Positions 15,445 to 23,391 of a stretch of 64,000 nucleotides of DNA are shown here, piece by piece (position 1 is the stretch's first letter; each line of letters starts with the position of its first letter). Below the pieces are notes generated by a model. The model ran no database searches, was not told the origin of the DNA, and saw nothing but the letters and a program-made list of their open reading frames with translations. The stretch is from Arthrobacter sp. Y81 (GTDB lineage Bacteria > Actinomycetota > Actinomycetes > Actinomycetales > Micrococcaceae), in NCBI RefSeq assembly GCF_002929335.1, contig NZ_PJIL01000013.1, positions 1-64,000 of the forward strand, written 5' to 3'. Both the position numbers and the translations under genes were made by a program.

Positions 15445-16932
15445 AAATCGGCTGCAGCAGCCGGCACCGGCCGCAAGCAGTCCGACCGCCCGGAGGACCA
15501 GCGGCTTCCCCTCGGAAGCACCTTCGCCTACGGCTTCCAGCACGTCCTCACCATGTACGGCGGCATCATCGCCCCTCCGCTGATCATCGGCGCAGCGGCC
15601 GGGATGTCTTCGCAGGACATCGGCCTGCTGATTGCCGCCTGCCTCTTCGTCGGCGGCCTGGCCACGATCCTCCAGACTGTCGGCATCCGGTTCTTCGGAT
15701 CCCAGCTGCCCCTGGTTCAGGGCGTCTCCTTTGCCGGCGTCTCCACGATGGTGGCGATCGTCCACGGCGGCGGGGGCATCCAGGCCGTTTTCGGCTCCGT
15801 CATCGCCGCTTCGCTGATCGGGCTGCTCATCACGCCGCTGTTTTCCAAGATCATCCGTTTCTTCCCGCCGGTGGTCACGGGCACGGTAATCACCACCATC
15901 GGCCTGACGCTGATGCCGGTCGCGGCCAACTGGGCCATGGGCGGCAACAGCAAGGCGCCGAACTACGGCAGCGTGGCCAACATCGGCCTGGCTGCGGCAA
16001 CCATGGCAATCGTCCTGTTGCTCAGCAAGGTGGGCAGCGCCGCGATCTCCAGGCTTTCCATCCTGCTGGCCATGGTGCTCGGCACGGTGATTGCCTTCGT
16101 CTTCGGCATGGCTGACTTCTCCAAGGTGGGCCAGGGCGACATCGTCGCGTTCCCCACCCCGTTCGCGTTCGGTCCGCCCACCTTCGAAATCGCTGCGATC
16201 ATCTCCATGCTGATCGTCATCCTGGTGACGCTCACCGAGACCTCCGCGGACATCATTGCGGTCGGCGAGATCGTGGGCACCAAGGTCGACTCCAAGCGCA
16301 TCGGCGACGGCCTGCGGGCGGACATGCTCTCCAGCGCCATCTCGCCCCTGTTCAACTCCTTCACCCAGAGCGCCTTCGCCCAGAACGTGGGTCTGGTTGC
16401 CATCACGGGCGTCAAGAGCCGCTTCGTGGTCAGCGCCGGCGGCCTGATCCTGGTGATCCTGGGCCTCCTGCCGATTCTTGGCCGGGTGGTCGCTGCGGTA
16501 CCGACTCCCGTCCTGGGCGGCGCCGGCGTCGTACTCTTCGGAACGGTTGCCGCCAGCGGCATCCGGACACTTGCCAAAGTGGAGTACAAGAACAACATGA
16601 ACCTGATCATCGTGGCGGCATCCATCGGTTTCGGCATGATTCCGATTGCGGCTCCGGCGTTCTACGATCAGTTCCCGTCCTGGTTCGGCACCATCTTCCA
16701 CTCAGGCATCAGCTCGGCCGCCATCATGGCCATCCTGCTGAACCTGCTGTTCAACCACCTCAAGGCCGGCAACTCGGAGAACCAGTCCGTGTTTGTGGCC
16801 GGCACGGGGCGCGTGGTCCGCGAAGAGGACCTCAAGTGCCTGGCCGACGGCGACCGTTACGAAGGCGGCAAGCTGATCGACTGCGACGGCAAGGAAGTCC
16901 CGGTGGAGTCGGCGTCGAAGTCTGAGCACTAA
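15430..16932 (+). CDS. Uracil-xanthine permease family urate/xanthine transporter
   Basis: A 500-residue NCS2 transporter of the UraA/PucK/UacT branch, distinct from the AzgA-type permease at 8580. It has about 12-14 membrane segments; marks include FQHVLTMYGGIIAPPLIIG, the QLPLVQGVSFAGVSTM half helix, FFPPVVTGTVITTIGLTLMPV, TETSADIIAVGEIVG (the acidic proton/substrate motif of the family) and the SFTQSAFAQNVGLVAITGVKSR motif. The Q-N-x-G-x-x-x-x-T pattern (QNVGLVAIT) is the NCS2 signature of xanthine/urate carriers. Its place between uricase and the IclR regulator favours urate and xanthine. The C-terminal 45 residues are cytosolic and acidic. Start context is complicated by a duplicated ATG. 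Confidence 0.92.
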   Translation: MNIKKKSAAAAGTGRKQSDRPEDQRLPLGSTFAYGFQHVLTMYGGIIAPPLIIGAAAGMSSQDIGLLIAACLFVGGLATILQTVGIRFFGSQLPLVQGVSFAGVSTMVAIVHGGGGIQAVFGSVIAASLIGLLITPLFSKIIRFFPPVVTGTVITTIGLTLMPVAANWAMGGNSKAPNYGSVANIGLAAATMAIVLLLSKVGSAAISRLSILLAMVLGTVIAFVFGMADFSKVGQGDIVAFPTPFAFGPPTFEIAAIISMLIVILVTLTETSADIIAVGEIVGTKVDSKRIGDGLRADMLSSAISPLFNSFTQSAFAQNVGLVAITGVKSRFVVSAGGLILVILGLLPILGRVVAAVPTPVLGGAGVVLFGTVAASGIRTLAKVEYKNNMNLIIVAASIGFGMIPIAAPAFYDQFPSWFGTIFHSGISSAAIMAILLNLLFNHLKAGNSENQSVFVAGTGRVVREEDLKCLADGDRYEGGKLIDCDGKEVPVESASKSEH

Positions 16933-16968
16933 GGCTCCCCCGCCAGTTCCCGGCCACCGGCACACATA

Positions 16969-17030
16969 CGCGAACGGACAGTTGCGGCCCTCTTTCCCAA
17001 CGGATTGAGGACCTCAACTGTCCGTTCGCG
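16969..17030. repeat. Intergenic palindrome, copy B (diverged)
   Basis: Sixteen-base perfect arms (16969-16984 and 17015-17030, beginning cgcgaacggacagttg) flank a 30-base centre with little pairing. It shares the CGCGAAC outer end with copy A but differs inside. It lies between the convergent permease and IclR genes, 30 bases before copy C. Confidence 0.85.
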
Positions 17031-17060
17031 CTGCTGCTCCCGCCGTCGTCGTACTGACGC

Positions 17061-17117
17061 CGAACTGGCAGGTAATGCCCCCAAAACCGAGTTTTGGGGG
17101 CATTACCTGCCAGTTCG
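17061..17117. repeat. Intergenic palindrome, copy C of the AACTGGCAG family
   Basis: Twenty-seven-base perfect arms (17061-17087 and 17091-17117) with a three-base loop (cga). The arm begins cgaactggcaggtaatgccc. Outside it, cgccgtcgt (17041-17049) and acgacggcg (17129-17137) form a second, outer stem. It sits in the convergent gap between the permease and IclR genes and would make an extremely stable hairpin on either strand. Confidence 0.95.
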
Positions 17118-17140
17118 CGCTGGACTTACGACGGCGGGAC

Positions 17141-17896
17141 CTAGCTTTGGTTGAGCTCGTCCGAGATCGTCTGGGCTGCCTCGCGCAGCAGCGGCACGGC
17201 GCGTTCGGCGAAGGACTGGTCCACGCGGGACACCGGCCCGGACACCGAGATGGCCGTAGGGGTCGGCGCGTTCGGGACCGCCATTGCGAAGCAGCGGACG
17301 CCGATCTCCTGCTCCTCCTCGTCAATGGAGTAGCCGCGTTCACGGATCAGCTTCAGTTCCAGGAGCAGTGAGTCGATGTCGCCGATGCTCTTCGGGGTGG
17401 GCGTCGGCATACCCTGACGTCCCACAATCCCGCGGACCGTGTCATCGTCCAGCTGGGCCAGGATCGCCTTGCCCATGCCCGTGGCGTGCATGTAGCCGCG
17501 CTTGCCCACCTCGGTGAACATGCGCATGGAGTGCAGGGACGGCACCTGGGCCACATAAATGACCATGTCGGAGTCCAGGACACCCATGTTGGCCGTTTCC
17601 CCCAGCCGGTCCACGAGGGATTTGAGCTGCGGCCGGGCCAGTGCTCCGAGCTGCTTGTTGGCGCCTTCGCCGAGCCGGATGAGCCGCGGGCCCAGGGCAT
17701 ACCGCCGGTTCGGCAGCTGGCGGATGTAGCCCAAGGTGACCAAGGTGCGCAGCAGGCGGTGGATGGTGGGGAGCGGCAGATCGGTGGAGGAAGAAAGCTC
17801 GCTGAGCGTGACGTCTCCGCCGGCGTCAGTAATCAGTTCCAAAAGTTCGAAGACGCGCTCAACGGACTGCACGCCTCCCGGGGCTTTTTCAGCCAT
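17141..17896 (-). CDS. IclR-family regulator of purine/ureide catabolism (AllR-like)
   Basis: A 251-residue IclR-type regulator. The N-terminal winged helix-turn-helix covers residues 7-70 (VQSVERVFELLELI, then TLSELSSSTDLPLPTIHRLL, then GYIRQLPNRRYALG), and the effector domain carries the family motifs YMHATGMGKAILA and the Cys-containing EEEQEIGVRCFAMAVPN, ending with AISVSGP. In AllR the ligand is glyoxylate or allantoate-type intermediates. The gene sits between the urate permease and the glyoxylate-using malic enzyme/malate synthase genes, so a role as local repressor is likely. Start MAEKAPGGVQS has GGAG nine bases upstream; an in-frame extension to 17929 is less well supported. It is divergent from the malic enzyme gene. 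Confidence 0.88.
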   Translation of the reverse strand: MAEKAPGGVQSVERVFELLELITDAGGDVTLSELSSSTDLPLPTIHRLLRTLVTLGYIRQLPNRRYALGPRLIRLGEGANKQLGALARPQLKSLVDRLGETANMGVLDSDMVIYVAQVPSLHSMRMFTEVGKRGYMHATGMGKAILAQLDDDTVRGIVGRQGMPTPTPKSIGDIDSLLLELKLIRERGYSIDEEEQEIGVRCFAMAVPNAPTPTAISVSGPVSRVDQSFAERAVPLLREAAQTISDELNQS

Positions 17897-18011
17897 AACC
17901 GTGGTCTCCTGCGGTATCGGTTCCGACAACTCTTATCCACATCGTGAAAAAAATTGCTTAGAAGTCCCAAGATACAGCACGCTCCGGCCATCGTCGATGC
18001 GCCCTCGGGGC

Positions 18012-18025
18012 TTGTGTTTCCACAA
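18012..18025. promoter_or_regulatory. Inverted repeat in the IclR/malic-enzyme divergent promoter
   Basis: ttgtg-tttc-cacaa is a 5-bp-arm inverted repeat about 93 bases before the malic enzyme ATG, in an AT-rich stretch (agataataatatccataatacg) likely to hold the promoter. It shares tttccaca-like bases with ggttccaca in the uricase operator; tatccacatcg at 17936-17946 is similar again. These could be weaker AllR sites. Confidence 0.4.
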
Positions 18026-18117
18026 AGTAGATAATAATATCCATAATACGAAAACATTTGATTGAGCACTAAGCCCTGATGTGCACCGCATCGGGGCCCG
18101 ACCAGGAGGAACATTCA

Positions 18118-19542
18118 ATGGCGAACCCGAGCCCCGGAAATTCGATCACCCTGCGCGTGGAAGCACCGTCCAGCTTCACCGCCACGAGCGAGCTGGCCGC
18201 CGCCGTCGGAGCCGCCGGCGCAGCCATCACCGCCCTGGACGTCACCGAGTCCCACCACGAGACCCTGGTTGTGGACGTCACCTGCAACACCACCGACGAC
18301 GAACACGCCGCCCGCGTCAAGGACGCCCTGAACGCGCTCGACGGCGTCACGGTCCAGCATGTCTCCGACCGCACCTTCCTGATGCACCTCGGCGGCAAGC
18401 TCGAGGTCGTCCCGAAGGTGGCCCTCCGCAACCGCGACGACCTTTCCCGCGCCTACACCCCCGGCGTCGCCCGCGTCTGCCTGGCCATCGCGGAGGACCC
18501 GTCAGCGGCCCGCAACCTGACGGTCAAGCGCAACACGATCGCCGTCCTTACCGACGGTTCAGCCGTCCTTGGCCTGGGCAACATTGGCCCGGCCGCGGCC
18601 CTGCCCGTCATGGAAGGCAAAGCCGCCCTTTTCAAGCAGTTCGCCAACGTTGACGCCTGGCCGGTCTGCCTGGACACCCAGGACACCGAGGAAATCATCA
18701 TGATCGCCAAGGCCATGGCCCCCGTCTACGGCGGCATCAACCTCGAGGACATCGCGGCGCCGCGCTGCTTCGAGATCGAAAACCGCCTCCGCGAAGAACT
18801 GGACATCCCGGTCTTCCACGACGACCAGCACGGCACGGCAATCGTCACCCTGGCCGCACTGGTCAACGCCCTGCGCGTAGTGGACAAGAAGCTCTCCGAG
18901 GTCAAGATCGTTGTCTCCGGCGTCGGCGCCGCAGGCTCGGCCATCATCCAGCTCCTCAAGGCCCAGGGGGCGAAGCACATCGTCGCCGCCGGCCGCTCCG
19001 GCGCCATCCACTCCGGCCAGGAATACAGCGACGAACACCGCAGCTGGATCGCAGCCAACACCAACGAAGAAGGCTTCTCCGGGACCCTGCACGAGGCCAT
19101 CGTAGGGGCGGATGTCTTCATCGGCGTCAGCGCCCCTCACGTGATCGGCGAGGAGCAGGTGGCCGCGATGGCTGAGAACGCCATCGTATTCGCCATGGCC
19201 AACCCCACACCGGAAATCGACCCGGTGGTAGCGTCGAAGCATGCGGCAGTGGTGGCTACGGGGCGCAGCGACTTCCCCAACCAGATCAACAACGTACTGG
19301 CATTCCCGGGGTTCTTCCGCGGGCTGCTTGATGCCGGGGCCTCGGACATCACGCCGGACATGCTGGTGGCCGCAGCGGAGGCGATCGCCAACCGCGTGGC
19401 GGACGATGAACTCAACGCCAGCTACATCATCCCCAGCGTCTTCGACCCCCACGTTGCCGCCGACGTCGCAGCTGCCGTGGCAAATGCAGCCAACGCAGCC
19501 AAAGCCGCCGCGCACGCAGCCCTAGAACCCGCCAACGCCTGA
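18118..19542 (+). CDS. NAD(P)-dependent malic enzyme with N-terminal ACT-like domain
   Basis: A 474-residue enzyme that decarboxylates malate to pyruvate. Residues 1-85 form an ACT-like small-molecule domain (ITLRVEAPSSFTATSELAAAV, later VDVTCNTTDDEHAARVKDAL). The malic-enzyme core follows: LSRAYTPGVARVC, AVLTDGSAVLGLGNIGP, the metal and substrate segment VFHDDQHGTAIV, and the Rossmann loop VVSGVGAAGSAI; the C-terminus is an Ala-rich helix. Start MANPSPGNS is set by AGGAGG ten bases upstream. It begins a tight run with malate synthase and the DUF6986 gene. In this setting it converts malate, made from purine-derived glyoxylate, into pyruvate. The ACT domain suggests allosteric control. Confidence 0.93.
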   Translation: MANPSPGNSITLRVEAPSSFTATSELAAAVGAAGAAITALDVTESHHETLVVDVTCNTTDDEHAARVKDALNALDGVTVQHVSDRTFLMHLGGKLEVVPKVALRNRDDLSRAYTPGVARVCLAIAEDPSAARNLTVKRNTIAVLTDGSAVLGLGNIGPAAALPVMEGKAALFKQFANVDAWPVCLDTQDTEEIIMIAKAMAPVYGGINLEDIAAPRCFEIENRLREELDIPVFHDDQHGTAIVTLAALVNALRVVDKKLSEVKIVVSGVGAAGSAIIQLLKAQGAKHIVAAGRSGAIHSGQEYSDEHRSWIAANTNEEGFSGTLHEAIVGADVFIGVSAPHVIGEEQVAAMAENAIVFAMANPTPEIDPVVASKHAAVVATGRSDFPNQINNVLAFPGFFRGLLDAGASDITPDMLVAAAEAIANRVADDELNASYIIPSVFDPHVAADVAAAVANAANAAKAAAHAALEPANA

Positions 19543-19569
19543 TTCGCAAGCCTAGAAAGGACCCGGACA

Positions 19570-21168
19570 ATGGCTCTCTCAGTCACAGACCCGCAGCCGA
19601 TTGCACGAGCAGAGGAAATCCTCACCCCGAAGGCACTGGCCTTTGTGGAGGAGCTCCACAAGCGGTTTGCGGGCACCCGCGCCGAACTCCTCAAAGCCCG
19701 CGTGGCCAAGCGCGAGCAGGTAGCCCGGACCGGAAAGCTTGATTTCCTGCCGGAAACCAAGGATGTCCGCGAGGGCGACTGGAAGGTTGCGCCGGCGCCT
19801 GCCGCACTGCAGGACCGCCGAGTGGAAATGACCGGCCCCGCCTCACCGGCCAAGATGGCCATCAACGCCCTCAACTCCGGCGCCAAGGTGTGGCTGGCCG
19901 ACCTCGAGGACGCCAGCACGCCCACCTGGGCCAACGTCATCGACGCCATCCTTAACCTGCGCGATGCCGCCACCGGATCCCTGAGCTACACCTCCCCCGA
20001 GGGCAAGGAATACCGGCTCCGCACCGATGCTCCGCTCGCCGTGGTTGTGGCCCGTCCCCGAGGCTGGCACATGGACGAACGCCACCTCCTGCTTAACGGC
20101 GAACACACCGTGGGCGCGCTGGTGGACTTCGGCCTGCACTTCTTCCACGTGGCCAAGCAGCTGGTCCTCAACGGCCACGGTCCGTACTACTACCTGCCCA
20201 AGATGGAAAGCCACCTTGAGGCGAGGCTCTGGAACGAAGTGTTCGTCTTCGCGCAGGAATTCCTTGGCCTCCCACAGGGCACCATCAAGGCCACCGTGCT
20301 GATCGAGACCATCCCCGCAGCGTTCGAGATGGACGAAATCCTGTACGAGCTCCGCGACCACGCCGCCGGCCTGAACGCCGGACGGTGGGACTATCTGTTC
20401 AGCATCATCAAGTACTTCCGCGATGCCGGAGCGGACTTTGTGCTGCCGGACCGCGCCACGGTGGCCATGACGGCACCCTTCATGCGCGCCTACACCGAGC
20501 TGCTGGTCAAGACGTGCCACCACCGCGGCGCCTTTGCCATGGGCGGCATGGCTGCCGTCATCCCCAACCGCCGCGAACCCGAGGTCACCGCCCAGGCGTT
20601 CGAGAAGGTCCGTGCGGACAAGACGCGGGAGGCCAACGACGGCTTTGACGGCTCCTGGGTTGCGCACCCGGACCTGGTGCCGGTGTGCCAGGAAGTGTTC
20701 GATTCCGTCCTCGGGGAGCGCCCCAACCAGCTGGACAAGCAGCGCCCCGAGGTCAGCGTCACCGCGGACCAGCTGCTGGACATCGCCTCGGCTGACGGCA
20801 CGGTCACGGAGGCTGGGCTGCGCCTGAACCTCTACGTCGCGGTCGCGTATACGGCTGTGTGGATTTCGGGCAACGGCGCGGTGGCCATCCACAACCTGAT
20901 GGAGGATGCCGCCACGGCCGAGATCTCCCGCTCGCAGGTCTGGCAGCAGATCCGCAACGGCGTGGTCCTGGCCGACACCGGGAACACTGTCACCCGTGAA
21001 CTCGTCAGCACCATCCTCGCCGAGGAAACCGCAAAGCTCCGCGGCGAAGTGGGAGAGGAAGCCTTCGCGAAGTACTACCTCCCCGCCAGCGAGCTGATCG
21101 CGGACATCTGCCTTTCCGAGGACTACACGGACTTCCTCACCACTCCGGCCTACGAACTGGTGGGCTGA
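19570..21168 (+). CDS. aceB: Malate synthase A
   Basis: A 532-residue malate synthase that condenses glyoxylate with acetyl-CoA. Form-A hallmarks are VWLADLEDASTPTW, VVVARPRGWHMDERH (catalytic Arg region), YYYLPKMESHLEARLW, KATVLIETIPAAFEMDEIL and GRWDYLFSIIKYFRD; the C-terminal domain has NLYVAVAYTAVWISGNGAVAIHNLMEDAATAEISRSQ (split helices), carrying the catalytic Asp of the EDAATAE segment. GAAAGGA precedes the start. No isocitrate lyase gene is nearby, so here the enzyme more likely serves ureide glyoxylate than the glyoxylate bypass. It lies 27 bases after malic enzyme and three bases before the next gene. Confidence 0.96.
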   Translation: MALSVTDPQPIARAEEILTPKALAFVEELHKRFAGTRAELLKARVAKREQVARTGKLDFLPETKDVREGDWKVAPAPAALQDRRVEMTGPASPAKMAINALNSGAKVWLADLEDASTPTWANVIDAILNLRDAATGSLSYTSPEGKEYRLRTDAPLAVVVARPRGWHMDERHLLLNGEHTVGALVDFGLHFFHVAKQLVLNGHGPYYYLPKMESHLEARLWNEVFVFAQEFLGLPQGTIKATVLIETIPAAFEMDEILYELRDHAAGLNAGRWDYLFSIIKYFRDAGADFVLPDRATVAMTAPFMRAYTELLVKTCHHRGAFAMGGMAAVIPNRREPEVTAQAFEKVRADKTREANDGFDGSWVAHPDLVPVCQEVFDSVLGERPNQLDKQRPEVSVTADQLLDIASADGTVTEAGLRLNLYVAVAYTAVWISGNGAVAIHNLMEDAATAEISRSQVWQQIRNGVVLADTGNTVTRELVSTILAEETAKLRGEVGEEAFAKYYLPASELIADICLSEDYTDFLTTPAYELVG

Positions 21169-21171
21169 GGC

Positions 21172-22446
21172 ATGGCAGTACCCTCAGGTTCCCTCAGCCC
21201 CAACGATCTCGCGCAGATCGACGCCCAGCTGGCCGCCACCGACCAGCTGCTGGAGCGCAACTACCCGGGCGACGACGGCACCCGCCAGCCCGTACATACC
21301 GTGTATGTACCGGCTGACCGTTTCACGCCGTCGTTCGCCGCTGAGTGGGGCGCCCAGGCGCTGGCGACGGCGGACGCCCACGGCGGCCTCGGCCGTCTCG
21401 GAAACCTGCTGGGCCAGGACGCCGACCTTGCCGAGGCAGTGGCGTCCCGCGTCCAGGCGAAGCTGGAAAGCGAACCGATCGAGGACCTGCGCCTGGACTT
21501 CGAGGACGGGTTCGGGGACAGGGGCGACGACGCCGAGGACGCTGCAGCTGCAGCGGCGGCTTCCGCCGTGGCCGCCGCAGTTGCGGCCGGCACAGCGCCC
21601 CCGTTCATCGGCATCCGCTTCAAGTGCTTCGAGGCTGCCACCCGGGCCCGCGGCCTGCGTACGCTGGACCTGTTTGTCTCCGGCCTGGCCGCAGCGGGCG
21701 AACTCCCGCAGGGCCTGATCCTCACCCTGCCGAAGGTCACCACCGTGGCGCAGGTCAAGGCCATGGACTTCGCCGTCTCCCGGCTGGAGGAAGCCCATGC
21801 GCTGCCCGCAGGCCGGCTGCGGTTCGAGGTGCAGGTGGAGACCCCGCAGCTCATCCTCGGCCCGGACGGCACCTCACCGGTGGCGCAGCTTCCGCACGCC
21901 GTTCCGGGCAGGATCAGCGGCCTGCACTACGGCACCTATGACTACTCCGCCTCCCTGCAGATCTCCGCCGAATACCAGTCCATGGAACATCCGGTGGCGG
22001 ACTACGCCAAGGAGGTCATGCAGCTGGCAGTGGCCGGAACTGGCATCCGGCTGTCGGACGGTTCCACCAACATCATCCCGGTAGGCGACAACGTGGAGAA
22101 TGCGTGGCGCCTGCACGGGCGGCTGGTGCGGCGCTCCCTGGAACGCGGCTACTACCAGGGCTGGGACCTGCACGCGGCCCAGCTGCCCAGCCGGTTCGCG
22201 GCGACCTACGCGTTCTACCGCCAGGGGCTGCCCGCCGCGGCGGCCCGGCTGCGCAACTACGTGGATCACACCGAAGGCGGGGTCATGGACGAGCCCGCCA
22301 CCGCCCGGGCGCTGGCCGCATTCGTGCTGCGCGGCGTCCAGTGCGGCGCCGTGGGCGCCGAAGACGTCCAGGCGCTTGCCGGCGTCGGAATCCCCCAACT
22401 CACCGGTCTGGCCCACCCACGGCTGGCCCACTCCACTTCGAAGTAA
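21172..22446 (+). CDS. DUF6986 family protein, HpcH/HpaI-CitE aldolase-like
   Basis: A 424-residue protein I recognise as the uncharacterised family placed near HpcH/HpaI and citrate-lyase-beta-type aldolases. Suggestive residues are an acidic metal-site segment (DLRLDFEDGFGDRGDDAED, near residues 106-124), FIGIRFKCFEAATRARG, LILTLPKVTT, and the barrel end LRFEVQVETPQLILG with a conserved Glu; GLHYGTYDYSASLQI is another strongly family-like stretch. An Ala-rich helix (residues 125-140) interrupts the barrel. It overlaps nothing but starts three bases after malate synthase and is followed eight bases later by ureidoglycine aminohydrolase, so it is co-transcribed with purine catabolism. The reaction is unknown; lysis or formation of a glyoxylate- or ureidoglycolate-type C-C or C-N bond is a reasonable guess. 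Confidence 0.8.
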   Translation: MAVPSGSLSPNDLAQIDAQLAATDQLLERNYPGDDGTRQPVHTVYVPADRFTPSFAAEWGAQALATADAHGGLGRLGNLLGQDADLAEAVASRVQAKLESEPIEDLRLDFEDGFGDRGDDAEDAAAAAAASAVAAAVAAGTAPPFIGIRFKCFEAATRARGLRTLDLFVSGLAAAGELPQGLILTLPKVTTVAQVKAMDFAVSRLEEAHALPAGRLRFEVQVETPQLILGPDGTSPVAQLPHAVPGRISGLHYGTYDYSASLQISAEYQSMEHPVADYAKEVMQLAVAGTGIRLSDGSTNIIPVGDNVENAWRLHGRLVRRSLERGYYQGWDLHAAQLPSRFAATYAFYRQGLPAAAARLRNYVDHTEGGVMDEPATARALAAFVLRGVQCGAVGAEDVQALAGVGIPQLTGLAHPRLAHSTSK

Positions 22447-22453
22447 GGACCCA

Positions 22454-23269
22454 ATGATGGGCAAGTACTACTACCCCCAGGGCGGCCTGCCGCCGCAGAC
22501 CCACCTCACCACTGAACGGGCCATCGTCACGGAGGCCTACACGGTCATCCCCAAGGGCGTCATGACCGACATCGTGACCAGCACCCTGCCGGGTTTCACC
22601 AACACACGGTCCTGGATCATCGCCCGCCCGATCTCCGGTTTCTCCACCACCTTCTCCCAGCTGATCGTTGAGATCGGCCCCGGCGGCGGTGCCCCCAAGG
22701 CCGAGTTTGAAGCAGGCGTCGAAGGCGTCGTCTTCGTCACCAAGGGCAAGGTCAACCTGACCCTCGACGGCGAACTGCACCCATTGGAGGAAGGCGGCTA
22801 CGCCTACCTGGCTGCCGGTTCCACCTGGGGCCTGGAAAACGTCTCGGACGACATCGTCTCCTTCCAATGGATCCGCAAGGCCTATGAGCGGCTCGAGGGT
22901 TACGAGGCCAAGTCCTTCGTCACCAGTGACGCGGAAGTCGAACCGACCGCGATGCCGGATACCGACGGCGCCTGGAAGACCACCCGCTTCACGGATTCAA
23001 GCGACCTGGCCCACGACATGCAGGTGAACATTGTGACGTTCCAGCCGGGCGGCGTCATCCCGTTCCCGGAGACCCATGTCATGGAGCACGGCCTGTACGT
23101 GCTGGAGGGCAAGGCCATGTACCTGCTCAACAACGACTGGGTGGAGGTGGAGGCCGGCGACTTCATGTGGCTGCGCGCCTTCTGCCCGCAGGCTTGCTAC
23201 GCCGGTGGTCCCGGCCAGTTCCGTTACCTGCTGTACAAGGACATGAACCGCCAGGTCCGGCTGACCTAG
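22454..23269 (+). CDS. allE: (S)-ureidoglycine aminohydrolase
   Basis: A 271-residue bicupin of the AllE/UGHY (YlbA) family, which releases ammonia from (S)-ureidoglycine to give ureidoglycolate. It begins MMGKYYYPQGGLPPQT; the N-terminal cupin has EFEAGVEGVVFVTKGKVNL, and the metal-binding C-terminal cupin has VIPFPETHVMEHGLYVLEGK, where the Glu-His-Glu-His ligands expected for Mn2+ can be seen, then DFMWLRAFCPQACYAGG. Start is one of two adjacent ATG codons with AAGGACC upstream. It is the last gene of the malic enzyme-malate synthase-DUF6986 run and is followed by a palindrome. Its presence implies an allantoate-to-ureidoglycine pathway elsewhere in the genome. Confidence 0.93.
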   Translation: MMGKYYYPQGGLPPQTHLTTERAIVTEAYTVIPKGVMTDIVTSTLPGFTNTRSWIIARPISGFSTTFSQLIVEIGPGGGAPKAEFEAGVEGVVFVTKGKVNLTLDGELHPLEEGGYAYLAAGSTWGLENVSDDIVSFQWIRKAYERLEGYEAKSFVTSDAEVEPTAMPDTDGAWKTTRFTDSSDLAHDMQVNIVTFQPGGVIPFPETHVMEHGLYVLEGKAMYLLNNDWVEVEAGDFMWLRAFCPQACYAGGPGQFRYLLYKDMNRQVRLT

Positions 23270-23284
23270 GTCTGACCTTCCCCA

Positions 23285-23352
23285 CCCCAACTGACTGGCA
23301 GTTAACGTCGCCAAAACGCGGTTTCGCAACGTTAACTGCGAGTCAGTTGGGG
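23285..23352. repeat. Intergenic palindrome, copy D (diverged AACTGGCAG family)
   Basis: A 68-base inverted repeat: outer arm ccccaactgact (23285-23296) pairs with agtcagttgggg (23341-23352), then one mismatch, then cagttaacgt pairs with acgttaactg around a degenerate centre (aaaacgcggttt). The core ctggcagttaacg corresponds to ctggcaggtaatg in copy C. It follows the allE stop codon by 15 bases. Confidence 0.9.
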
Positions 23353-23391
23353 GTTAGCGGGCCCTTGACGCGTCCGAACGCCCTGAGGAAC

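Noticed and set aside
22100..22453. Extension of the ureidoglycine aminohydrolase frame to 22100
   Set aside because: It overlaps the end of the DUF6986 gene; the double ATG at 22454-22459 gives the normal family start.
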